Part shown: in pieces, positions 36,861 through 44,754 of the stretch
Layout of the letters: every line of letters begins with the position of its first letter
Position numbering within the stretch: position 1 is the stretch's first letter
From: Bacteroidaceae bacterium
GTDB taxonomy: Bacteria; Bacteroidota; Bacteroidia; Bacteroidales; Bacteroidaceae
Length of the DNA stretch: 60,052 bases
Assembly (NCBI GenBank): GCA_024698925.1
Contig: JAILQO010000035.1
Location: 1-60,052, forward strand
Reading direction: 5' to 3'
The notes under the pieces: model-generated
What the model saw: only the letters and a program-made list of their open reading frames with translations
Told to the model about the DNA's origin: nothing
The model's database searches: none
Position numbers and translations under genes: made by a program

Positions 36861-39758
36861 ATGAGAAAACTACTACTTTTAATTACAGTCCTGCTGACAG
36901 GAGTCAGTGGGGCGTGGGCTGATGTAACTGTGACCATCAGTGATAAGACTGATTTGGCAGATCTTATTAGCGAAAGTGATGACACTAAAAAGGAAACTTA
37001 TTTTGCTACGGCAGCACACAAGTATGGAACATATTCCAATGCATCTGGAGGTACTACTTTTACGACAAATGCCACTTCTGGTCAATCAGGCCTTACAATC
37101 ACAGCTGATGGAAATTATGTTAAGGCATATTGGTACCGTGGCAGTGCCAACTACAAATTTGGATTTGCGATTACTCCCACAACGGGAGCAGGCCAATCTG
37201 CCACAGTAACAATTAAAGCTCCTAGTGGCTATTACATTAAGAGCTATTCAATGACAGCAATCAGCACAACCGATAAAGGTCAGTTTACGTTGGCACCGTT
37301 GGGGGTAAGTGGAATAAATGTGAGTTCCTCTCTTACTTCAATAAATCAAACAGTATATGCAAATACAGCAACCTTTACTGTCACTCGAAAATCAGATGCT
37401 ACTACCGTAGGTTCAGAATTATGTTTCCCGGCCTTTACTATTACTCTTGCCTCAACAACCATGAGTGGAGACGTTACGCTGAATCTTAATTCTAATAATG
37501 GTAATAAATATAGAAGTGATGGTACTCAGGATGGTGCTGAACAGACTAGAGATTTCCAGACATATAAATCCACAACGACTTTAGCCAATTTGTCTTTGTC
37601 ATGTAGTGGCAACAGCATGAACTGGACAAGTTCTGCTATGCGCATTCATTCTAATGGCGGCACATACACTCTTACAGCACCAACAGGTTATCATATTACG
37701 GGCTATAAGATAAGTGCCTATGCAGAGGTTACAGGCAAGAAAAATACAATCAAGCCAAGTGGTGCTACAACAAAAACACTCATTAGTGGTGATTCTTCTG
37801 ATAAAACTATCATTTGTGTAAATGGTCTAGATACAAAATCAACGACTTTTGAGAGAGGTTATGAAACAGGTGGAGGTGCTGCCTATGTCAATGCCGCTAT
37901 TACAGTTTACTTATCGCCAACATTCACGGTAACCTATAAGGTTGTTGATAGTAGTGGCAACGAGATGACATCAGAGGCTGTGGAATATATTACAACCTCA
38001 TCTCCCTCCAATCCTTCATCATTCACAAATGCTTTTGTAACGCTTGGTGATAACTTTTATAACAATTCCTCTCGTACAGGAGATCCTGTAACTAGCGTAT
38101 CTGCGGCCACGACTCTTTATAAATTGGGCACTGTACATGATTGTCCCGTAGAATTCTCAACTGTGGTTAGTCCCAAGTGGTATTTGATACAATTTGGCGA
38201 TGCCAACAAAACGTGGTACGGTGTGAATGGTAGTACTGCCTTGACCATTAAGAACCAAGACCAATATGATGCTACAGATGGTTTCTCGTGGGCCTTTATA
38301 GGAAATCCATATCGTGTAAAGATATACAACAAGGATGCAGAAGCATATATTAATGTTGGTACACCATCAGGAGAAGGTGTCATCGAAAATCCCATGAGTA
38401 CTTCCGACGGAACAGAATGGATTCTAAATGGAGGAGCTAAAACAGGAGTGGCAACGGATTTTGGTCTGCAGTATCCAGGTAAAGGCTTATATGTAAATGC
38501 ATATAATGGTGGTAACAACTTTGCTCTATATACAGTTGGGACCTCTGGAGATAGGGGCTTTACTCTCCGAGTTACAGACTTGGAAACATTCGACCATGTA
38601 ACATTTGTGAACACTTATATTAAGCCCTACATTGACTCTCCAAGCAATGCATATTACGCTATATCTTCTGCCCAAGCAACAAGTTTGTCAAGCACTTATG
38701 GAAAAGAGTCCTATTCTGCGTCTGACTACAAAAGCTATCTTGATGCTTTGAACGCAGCCATCAAGAAGCCATCAAGCGGTTATTACGTTATTAAGAATGT
38801 TAACACTGGTACATACCTTAGATTGAATGATGTCATTGGAGTTGGTGCAGCAAATACAGATGCCAATGCTATAATCAAGCTGACCACCTCTGGAACTGGA
38901 TTTAACTTGCAATCACAAGGAGAATATATTCAGGTACCATCAAATGATACTCAGGTTGGATATAGTTCTACGCCTGCTGTTTTATATGCATTTGTTCAGT
39001 CTCCCGGCGTAATTAAGGTAGGAACAACCGATGGAGCACATTCATATTTGAACTATACAGGAGGAACCGTTAAAGGTTCTGCTCCAACTACAAATACAGG
39101 TTGGTGGATTCTTGAAGATGCACCATCTTCAATTACAGTATCACTCACTCCTGCCTACGACAAAGACGGCAACCAAAACACTTATGCTACTCTGTGTGTG
39201 CCGTTCAACATTACTAATTTGGAAGGAGCTAATAGCAAAACGGTGAAGGCATATACTCCTACAATCGACGGCGATTATGTCGTTCCTGGCGATGGCGCAA
39301 CAACGATTACAGCAGGTACGCCTGTTATACTGATTGGCTCAGATGAAGGCGCTACAAGCGTGACGGCAACTATCGGTAGTACCTATGTGACATCGCCTGT
39401 AGCTCCGACGAGTGACCATGTTTTGACAGGTATATTCGCAGGTACAAGCATTGACTGCACAGCGGCTACGGGAACTAACTACGTGCTTGGCTTCGATCCA
39501 ACAAACGACCGCATTGGCTTCTATCATGTGAATAATGCAGCCTTTCCCCTGAATGCCAATCGCGCTTATCTCTACATTGCTAAGGGTGGCTCCGTCAAGG
39601 GATTCACCTTCGGTTCCGATGGGGCTGATGGCATCAAGGCAATTGACAATACCTCTATTACTCACGATGGACCGATCTTCAACCTCGCCGGTCAGCGCAT
39701 CAGTAAGTTGCAGCGCGGCGTGAATATCGTGAAGGGTAAGAAAGTCGTTGTGAAGTAA
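36861..39758 (+). CDS. Large Ser/Thr/Gly-rich surface protein with C-terminal sorting motif
   Basis: The 965-residue product has a signal peptide (LLLITVLLTGVSGAWA) and a long chain rich in S, T, G and N with no enzyme motif I recognise. Residues about 640-755 (SGYYVIKNVNTGTYLRLN; WWILEDA) resemble a ricin-type or RICIN-like lectin fold. The segment around 435-520 (KWYLIQFGDANKTWYGVNG) looks similar. The C-terminus (IFNLAGQRIS, RGVNIVKGKKVVVK) matches the sorting motif of the neighbouring proteins. The first two-thirds are markedly more A+T-rich than the flanking genes and the last 300 bases are not, suggesting a mosaic. It follows the structured leader and precedes a 60-residue gene. Confidence 0.75.
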   Translation: MRKLLLLITVLLTGVSGAWADVTVTISDKTDLADLISESDDTKKETYFATAAHKYGTYSNASGGTTFTTNATSGQSGLTITADGNYVKAYWYRGSANYKFGFAITPTTGAGQSATVTIKAPSGYYIKSYSMTAISTTDKGQFTLAPLGVSGINVSSSLTSINQTVYANTATFTVTRKSDATTVGSELCFPAFTITLASTTMSGDVTLNLNSNNGNKYRSDGTQDGAEQTRDFQTYKSTTTLANLSLSCSGNSMNWTSSAMRIHSNGGTYTLTAPTGYHITGYKISAYAEVTGKKNTIKPSGATTKTLISGDSSDKTIICVNGLDTKSTTFERGYETGGGAAYVNAAITVYLSPTFTVTYKVVDSSGNEMTSEAVEYITTSSPSNPSSFTNAFVTLGDNFYNNSSRTGDPVTSVSAATTLYKLGTVHDCPVEFSTVVSPKWYLIQFGDANKTWYGVNGSTALTIKNQDQYDATDGFSWAFIGNPYRVKIYNKDAEAYINVGTPSGEGVIENPMSTSDGTEWILNGGAKTGVATDFGLQYPGKGLYVNAYNGGNNFALYTVGTSGDRGFTLRVTDLETFDHVTFVNTYIKPYIDSPSNAYYAISSAQATSLSSTYGKESYSASDYKSYLDALNAAIKKPSSGYYVIKNVNTGTYLRLNDVIGVGAANTDANAIIKLTTSGTGFNLQSQGEYIQVPSNDTQVGYSSTPAVLYAFVQSPGVIKVGTTDGAHSYLNYTGGTVKGSAPTTNTGWWILEDAPSSITVSLTPAYDKDGNQNTYATLCVPFNITNLEGANSKTVKAYTPTIDGDYVVPGDGATTITAGTPVILIGSDEGATSVTATIGSTYVTSPVAPTSDHVLTGIFAGTSIDCTAATGTNYVLGFDPTNDRIGFYHVNNAAFPLNANRAYLYIAKGGSVKGFTFGSDGADGIKAIDNTSITHDGPIFNLAGQRISKLQRGVNIVKGKKVVVK

Positions 39759-39801
39759 GACTTATGTAACGAAGTGTTTAACCCATTAAGATTCCTCAAT
39801 T

Positions 39802-39984
39802 ATGAAAACATATATCCAACCACAAACTAGCGTTATACGTATTGAGACCCGCCAGCTGTGTTTGCAGTTATCTATTGTTGATAGGAACGTCACGGTCAAC
39901 AATGAAGGTAGTAACGTTGGTCTCGTCAAAGAAAACCGTACGTACCGCGACTACAACGTCTGGGATGACGATTGGAGTAACTAA
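39802..39984 (+). CDS. Small hypothetical protein (60 aa)
   Basis: It begins MKTYIQPQTSVIRIETRQL and ends with an acidic, aromatic tail (YNVWDDDWSN). Short proteins with an MKxYxxPxxxVxxIxxxxL start are frequent beside large secreted proteins in Prevotella and Bacteroides, which supports this being a real gene. No signal peptide or known domain is seen. It lies 43 bases after the large surface protein gene and before a hairpin. Function unknown. Confidence 0.6.
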   Translation: MKTYIQPQTSVIRIETRQLCLQLSIVDRNVTVNNEGSNVGLVKENRTYRDYNVWDDDWSN

Positions 39985-40035
39985 TATTTCATTTGGCTCT
40001 ATGTAATTCTATATATAGAGTAGAAGTTTTTTCCC

Positions 40036-40065
40036 GAGAGGCTGCGCTGTGAAGCGCGGCCTCTC
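40036..40065 (+). terminator. Hairpin downstream of the 60-aa gene, probable terminator
   Basis: A 13-bp stem (one G-T pair), GAGAGGCTGCGCT/AGCGCGGCCTCTC, closes a GTGA loop. The following tract TCTTTC is only moderately T-rich, so termination strength is uncertain. Confidence 0.65.
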
Positions 40066-40168
40066 TCTTTCGTCTGATGAGAGTGGCGCTTGGGTGAAAG
40101 GTCACTTCTGAATGGGTGGCAGGTGCGGTTGCTATTTTGTCCCTGATAGTGAAAAAGATGGTGATTTA

Positions 40169-40200
40169 TTTGGTGTGAATCAGATAAATCGCTACTTTTG
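40169..40200 (+). promoter_or_regulatory. Promoter of the nucleotidyltransferase gene
   Basis: The -33 TTTG (40169-40172) and -7 TACTTTTG (40193-40200) are 20 bases apart, a full match to the Bacteroidetes consensus, with the ATG 25 bases downstream. Confidence 0.75.
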
Positions 40201-40224
40201 CGCTGTGAAACGATAGCATGTACA

Positions 40225-40548
40225 ATGAGTGAAGAGCAAGTCATAGAGAAGATTAGAGGTGTCGCCTCCAATGTACTTCCCAATGGAAGCACAATGTATC
40301 TCTATGGTTCCCGTGCCCGCGGCGATGCCCATGAGGACTCCGATTGGGACCTCTTAATTCTTCTCGACAGAGACCAATTGAACCGCTCTGAAGCGGAGGA
40401 CATATCCTTCCCTTTCACGGATATGGGATGGGATATAGGTGAAGACATCAGCGCCAGAGCTTTCACGAAGCAGCGCTGGGAACAAGGCCCGCACACATTG
40501 TTTTATTTTAACGTCGAACGAGACAAGAAACAGATATATGAGTCTTAA
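40225..40548 (+). CDS. MNT-type nucleotidyltransferase (HEPN/MNT antitoxin-like)
   Basis: The 107-residue product is a minimal nucleotidyltransferase with the motif LYGSRARGDAHEDSDWDLLI; the GS and the two aspartates (DSDWD) form the catalytic centre. In HEPN/MNT modules this enzyme neutralises a HEPN RNase by nucleotidyl transfer. The ATG at 40225 is chosen over an upstream TTG that overlaps the promoter. Its stop overlaps the start of a HEPN-like reading frame by 11 bases, the usual arrangement, but that partner is broken. Confidence 0.85.
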   Translation: MSEEQVIEKIRGVASNVLPNGSTMYLYGSRARGDAHEDSDWDLLILLDRDQLNRSEAEDISFPFTDMGWDIGEDISARAFTKQRWEQGPHTLFYFNVERDKKQIYES

Positions 40549-40778
40549 GGAAGAAGATAGACAAGTTATTGTCACACTGGAGCTTCTTAAACTTTAAAAC
40601 ACTAAAACCCACCACACTTTTTCACCACTGGAAGCAAAAAAGTTCCCATAACTTTACGATTGATACCATAGCGGCGATTGAGGCCGCACTGGAAGCCTCT
40701 ATCCTTCAGGTGTATCATGGTCAGGCATATCCCGATTATGATTTAGAACCAACGATGGTAGCGGAAGCATTATCGTAA
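40538..40778 (+). pseudogene. Remnant of a HEPN-domain gene
   Basis: From the ATG at 40538 the frame reads MSLKEEDRQVIVTLELLKL and stops at 40597. The start resembles HEPN proteins of Bacteroidetes MNT/HEPN pairs (MxLxxEDRxxIVxLE). The rest of the domain, about 100 residues with the R-x4-6-H motif, is missing. The following 180 bases hold another open frame (ending YHGQAYPDYDLEPTMVAEAL) that I cannot relate to HEPN. It is most likely debris of a deletion or insertion. Confidence 0.6.
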
Positions 40779-40819
40779 GAAAGAACACAAAAGCAGCGGA
40801 ATCAATAAAAACTACAACC

Positions 40820-43800
40820 ATGAAGCGTATATTTTCTTTACTAATTGCACTGACATGCGTTATAGGGATGATGGCACAGGCCGTCATATTCCCACAGGAG
40901 AAGCAGGCTGGCAAGGCGACGCTCGTGCCTGTAGCGATGGAAAGCAGCGAAACCGATGGCTACATTCTTGGTAATGATCTTTTCAATGCCGCCTTTGAGC
41001 GCACAAACGGCGTGTTGCGCTTTGGCGGCTGTGAGCAATTAGGTCTTCAAGCCGGAACAGAACTATTCGCATTGCGACTGGGCAACGGCACAGAGGTTGC
41101 CGCTTCGGAGATGACGCTGGGTGAGGTGCGCATGGTGGATCTGGCCGCTGATGCCACAGCCGCCAAAGGCTCATTGAAACTGCCAGGTAAGGCGCTGGAA
41201 GCTGACTACACCTATAATAACTTACAGCTGACATGGCGCGCGGTATTGCGCGACGGCTCTCATTACCTTCGTACGGAGTTGGAACTGACAGCCTTGAAGA
41301 ATACAGCCATGAATGCCATCATCCCCATGCACTACATGGTGGATAACACATCCCTCCCCCTTGGGGGAGGTCAGGAGGGGGCCGCACCTGTCGTCGTGGG
41401 CAACACACGCGGCGCCGTCATCGCCAGCGACAGGATATTTGCAGGACTGGAGACTCCGATGGGTAAGAACAGTATTGTGGGTGCCATGAGTGCTGATCCA
41501 TTCGCCTATGACCGTTGGACGAGCACGACCTTCTCGTGGGAGCCCGGTACCGATACGCCGCAGGGCATCATCAACCTCGGCCTGCCCGCCAGTGGCATCT
41601 GTGCCACGCAAGGCTATTTGGCCATCATGGCGAGCGGTACGCAAAAAGTGACCTTCCAATATACAAGCGGTAGGCATCGTCTGGACATCGCCGGCGTGGA
41701 TATTGTTGACCCCACAACGGGGGAGGTGGTAGCCAAAGATTACCATAAGGGCTATACGGGTGGTGCAAAATCCAACAATGTCTATTCGCTCAGAATCCCT
41801 AAAGCCGGCTATTATCTGGTGCGCTACTTCCGCGACACTGTGACGGATGGCATCACCGCTGCGTTCGACAGTAACGGCACCATCACATGGAGCTGCCAAG
41901 TGCTGGCACCAGAGCTCCTCTTCGACGGCAACACGGCGGAAAACGTGCTGCCTGACGATGAAGATATCCCTACACTCACCAACCCCGTCCTGTCCGTGGG
42001 AGGCACTCGCACCGATGCCTGGACAACCTCCTCGTGGGCAGCACCGGCCTCCGTTCCCTCACGCATCATTGAGTTGGGCTATGAGGCCAATCGCATCAAG
42101 ATGATGGAGAAGACCATCAGCTTCGACCGTGGCGGTGGCACGTTCAATGCGCAGTTCATGTACGCCTCCGGCAACCACGGTCTTACCATCGCCGGCGTAG
42201 AGCTGGTGGATGCTGACGGCAATGTGGTGGCCTCGGATTATCACAAGGGCTTCTCCGGCACGGCGAAGACTGACAACGACTACACCTTCACAGTTCCCGC
42301 TGCGGGCAACTACACGTTGCGCTACTATGTGGTGCTGAACCCCGACGGCTCGGACAACACCTCTTCGGGCAACATCAATCTGAGCTACGCGCTCAAGTAC
42401 TACTACCACCTGCCTGCACCTACGGAGACAGAAATCGTAGGCGAGTGGAGCCGACAGACGACACTGGCCAAAGGCAAGACGTGGAAGGTAGGCGCTGTAG
42501 TAGGCCTCATCGCCCCTGGACAGGCACGCCGCTCCTTCCTCTGCTACAGCGAGCGCGAGCGGGCTGTGCCTTGGCGTCCGTTCCCCATGTACAACTCGTG
42601 GTTCGAACTGAACATCAACCGCAACAACGATCCAGACTACACGGGCAACTTCAACGAGTCGCAATGTATGGAAGTTCTGAACCAATGGAAGACGAAGCTC
42701 TTTGACAAACACGGTGTGGGCATCGGCTCCTTCGTGTGGGACGACGGTTGGGATATCTACGGCACGTGGGAATTCAACCCCAACTTCCCCAACGGCTTCC
42801 AGGAACTCAGCGACAAGGCTTGGAGCATGGATTCGCACATCGGTGCCTGGCTCGGTCCTGTGGGCGGTTACGGACAGAGCGGCAACTACCGACGCAGCTA
42901 TTGGAGCAGCAAGGGTGGCATGCAGTTGTCAAATCCGGATTACTACAACGTATTTCTGGACCGCACGAGCTACATGCTCAACACCTACCACTTCAACTTC
43001 TTCAAGTTCGACGGTATCAGCGCACAGTTCAGTTCCATCGGTCCTGATGCTGGAGCTACGGGTGAGGAGAACGCCGAGGGCATCATCAATATCGAGCAGG
43101 AACTGCGCAAAGTGAAACCCGACGTGTTCCTGAACACCACCGTAGGCACATGGGCATCGCCCTTCTGGTTCCAGGTCTCCGATGCCGTATGGCGTCAGGA
43201 GAACGACTGGGGCACAGCTGGCAACCAAGGCAACACACGCGAACAGTGGATTACCTATCGCGACCGCCTTGTCTATCAGAACTTCGTGCAGAACTCACCC
43301 CTCTGTCCTATCAACACCCTCATGACACACGGCTTCATCCTTTCGAAGTATGGTGGTGGAGCGGCCAATATGAGTCAGGACTATAGTGACATCGTGCGTG
43401 AGATGAGATGTGCTTTTGCCTGCGGTAGTGGAATGGTGGAGATCTATGCCGACTATGCATTAATGAACAGCATCAATAACGGCAAGCTGTGGGGAGAACT
43501 CGCCGCATGCATCAAGTGGCAGAAGGAACAGGAGGATGTGCTGCCTGACGTGCATTGGGTGGGCGGTAATCCGTGGGACGGCAGCAAGGCCAATGTCTAT
43601 GGCTGGGCTGCGTGGAATGGAAAGAAAGCCACATTGGCATTGCGCAATCCCTCCACTTCGCAACAGACCTTTAAGATTACACTCCGCGAAGCGCTGGATA
43701 TACCTGAGTATATAAACACTACCATCACACTCTCTAAAGCCTTTACGCAAAACAGCCTCACTGGTCTGCCCGTGGGTCAGCCCATCGATATTGACCAGCA

Positions 43801-44002
43801 GCTGTCAATCCGCCTCCCCGGGTCCTCCGTCTTTGTATTTAACGGAACGGACGACAAGGGTAGTGAGGTCGGCATCAGGCAGGTGAAACATGATGGTGCA
43901 CGGGCTACCCTAACAAATGACTGTTATGACCTTTCCGGGAGAAAGGCCAGCACCTCACGGCGAGGTCTGTATGTGGTGAACGGGCAGAAAGTGGCCAAGT
44001 AG
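40820..44002 (+). CDS. Clan GH-D (GH36/GH27-like) glycosidase with duplicated beta domain, surface sorted
   Basis: The 1060-residue product has a signal peptide (MKRIFSLLIALTCVIGMMAQA). An N-terminal beta-sandwich (about 25-265) is followed by two related beta domains sharing IAGV[DE][IL]VD, V[VA][AS][KS]DYHKG[YF][ST]G and GYYLVRYF/NYTLRYY (about 275-345 and 430-520). A TIM barrel follows, with SWFELNINRNN, FVWDDGWD, the nucleophile-like FFKFDG (D731) and the acid/base-like WRQEND (D796). W-R-x-x-x-D matches the GH27 pattern. The chain ends in the sorting motif CYDLSGRKAS, RGLYVVNGQKV. An alpha-galactosidase or alpha-N-acetylgalactosaminidase activity is plausible. A G/C-rich in-frame tract at 41349-41381 looks inserted. 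It follows the broken toxin-antitoxin pair and stands alone. Confidence 0.78.
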   Translation: MKRIFSLLIALTCVIGMMAQAVIFPQEKQAGKATLVPVAMESSETDGYILGNDLFNAAFERTNGVLRFGGCEQLGLQAGTELFALRLGNGTEVAASEMTLGEVRMVDLAADATAAKGSLKLPGKALEADYTYNNLQLTWRAVLRDGSHYLRTELELTALKNTAMNAIIPMHYMVDNTSLPLGGGQEGAAPVVVGNTRGAVIASDRIFAGLETPMGKNSIVGAMSADPFAYDRWTSTTFSWEPGTDTPQGIINLGLPASGICATQGYLAIMASGTQKVTFQYTSGRHRLDIAGVDIVDPTTGEVVAKDYHKGYTGGAKSNNVYSLRIPKAGYYLVRYFRDTVTDGITAAFDSNGTITWSCQVLAPELLFDGNTAENVLPDDEDIPTLTNPVLSVGGTRTDAWTTSSWAAPASVPSRIIELGYEANRIKMMEKTISFDRGGGTFNAQFMYASGNHGLTIAGVELVDADGNVVASDYHKGFSGTAKTDNDYTFTVPAAGNYTLRYYVVLNPDGSDNTSSGNINLSYALKYYYHLPAPTETEIVGEWSRQTTLAKGKTWKVGAVVGLIAPGQARRSFLCYSERERAVPWRPFPMYNSWFELNINRNNDPDYTGNFNESQCMEVLNQWKTKLFDKHGVGIGSFVWDDGWDIYGTWEFNPNFPNGFQELSDKAWSMDSHIGAWLGPVGGYGQSGNYRRSYWSSKGGMQLSNPDYYNVFLDRTSYMLNTYHFNFFKFDGISAQFSSIGPDAGATGEENAEGIINIEQELRKVKPDVFLNTTVGTWASPFWFQVSDAVWRQENDWGTAGNQGNTREQWITYRDRLVYQNFVQNSPLCPINTLMTHGFILSKYGGGAANMSQDYSDIVREMRCAFACGSGMVEIYADYALMNSINNGKLWGELAACIKWQKEQEDVLPDVHWVGGNPWDGSKANVYGWAAWNGKKATLALRNPSTSQQTFKITLREALDIPEYINTTITLSKAFTQNSLTGLPVGQPIDIDQQLSIRLPGSSVFVFNGTDDKGSEVGIRQVKHDGARATLTNDCYDLSGRKASTSRRGLYVVNGQKVAK

Positions 44003-44010
44003 ATAGGGGG

Positions 44011-44101
44011 TAAGAAATGTATAGGTTTTAGGGTAAGAAATGTGCACATTTCTAGGAAGAAATGTATAGGTTTCTAGGTATAAAAGGTATACCTTTTTGG
44101 G
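44011..44101. repeat. Four degenerate tandem repeats of 22-23 bp
   Basis: Units start at 44011, 44034, 44057 and 44079. Each has the pattern (T)AAGAAATGTATAGGTTTNTAGG; unit 2 carries GTGCACATTT and unit 4 is divergent (AAAAGGTATACCTTTTTGGG). They begin nine bases after the stop of the glycosidase gene. Function unknown. Confidence 0.8.
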
Positions 44102-44183
44102 TCGGATTACTTAAGGAAAATGAGCCAAAATACTTAAGGCCAAAAAATGAAGACGAAAAATTTTTTCTATGATCAACGAGGTA

Positions 44184-44395
44184 CCTTCCACCATTTGGGG
44201 TCTAACAGAATTAATTTCAAAATGTTATGTACGTGGAAAGTGTGCCAAAACATTCCACTAACCCTCCACTAATTGTAAGCGGATACGCTTGCACGGATTG
44301 AGGACACTTATGGAAGGTTAGTGGAGAGTTTATGTACGCCTTCCACTTTGTCAATAAAATGATAATCAGTACAATAACCTCAAAGTGGTGGAAGG
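44184..44395. repeat. 212-bp nested palindromic element
   Basis: Outer arms CCTTCCACCA (44184-44193) and TGGTGGAAGG (44386-44395), middle arms TCCACTAACC (44254-44263) and GGTTAGTGGA (44316-44325), and an apical hairpin GTAAGCG-GATA-CGCTTGC (44275-44292) are centred on nearly the same point. No gene is present. It could be a MITE-like element or a folded RNA. Confidence 0.65.
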
Positions 44396-44451
44396 AGCCT
44401 CTTCGTTCATAGAATTTTTTCGCAACGAGCTTTCGCGTAAAACCGAGCTGC

Positions 44452-44495
44452 CTTATCGCTGCGAGAGAAACGGCTTATCGCTAACAGAGAAACGG
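44452..44495. repeat. Two tandem 22-bp repeats
   Basis: CTTATCGCTGCGAGAGAAAC-GG (44452-44473) is followed directly by the same 22 bases with GCG changed to AAC (44474-44495). Non-coding. Confidence 0.75.
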
Positions 44496-44540
44496 CTGAA
44501 TAACACGAGGCAGCAGCAAATACCTGTGTTTGGATTTTCA

Positions 44541-44647
44541 CAACCACGGAAGATACGGATTATACGGCTGCATGTCCACGAGTCTTCTCTCGAACACGTG
44601 TTCGTGAATCCAAGCCAAAGCCGTAAATTCCGTACTTTCCGTAGTTG
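44541..44647. repeat. Inverted pair of ACGGA-rich interspersed repeats (copies 2 and 3)
   Basis: 44541-44570 on the plus strand and 44618-44647 on the minus strand are similar (ACGGA..ATACGGA..TACGG), so they form an inverted pair about 107 bases across. The spacer contains the perfect palindrome CGAACACGTGTTCG (44591-44604). A third copy is at 36339-36366. Confidence 0.7.
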
Positions 44648-44684
44648 TATAAAATTAAGCACAGGGGTTGCAGGTGACACACGA

Positions 44685-44715
44685 CAAAAGCCTCTCCGAG
44701 GGGGAAAGGCTTTTG
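44685..44715 (-). terminator. Terminator of the exporter operon
   Basis: CAAAAGCCT (44685-44693) pairs with AGGCTTTTG (44707-44715), with T residues following on the minus strand. It lies 40 bases beyond the last permease gene. Confidence 0.75.
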
Positions 44716-44754
44716 TGATGGGAAGGGATGGGTCAATAAGGATGGGTTGGCCGC

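Noticed and set aside
40598..40778. Separate small gene starting MSHWSFLNF
   Set aside because: No ribosome-binding or promoter context, no recognised domain, and it overlaps the HEPN remnant; treated as debris.
44011..44101. Repeat array as a CRISPR
   Set aside because: Units abut without spacers, are degenerate, and no cas gene is nearby.
44102..44754. An insertion sequence or degraded transposase in the repeat-rich gap
   Set aside because: No reading frame with transposase motifs was found; only repeats and palindromes are visible.
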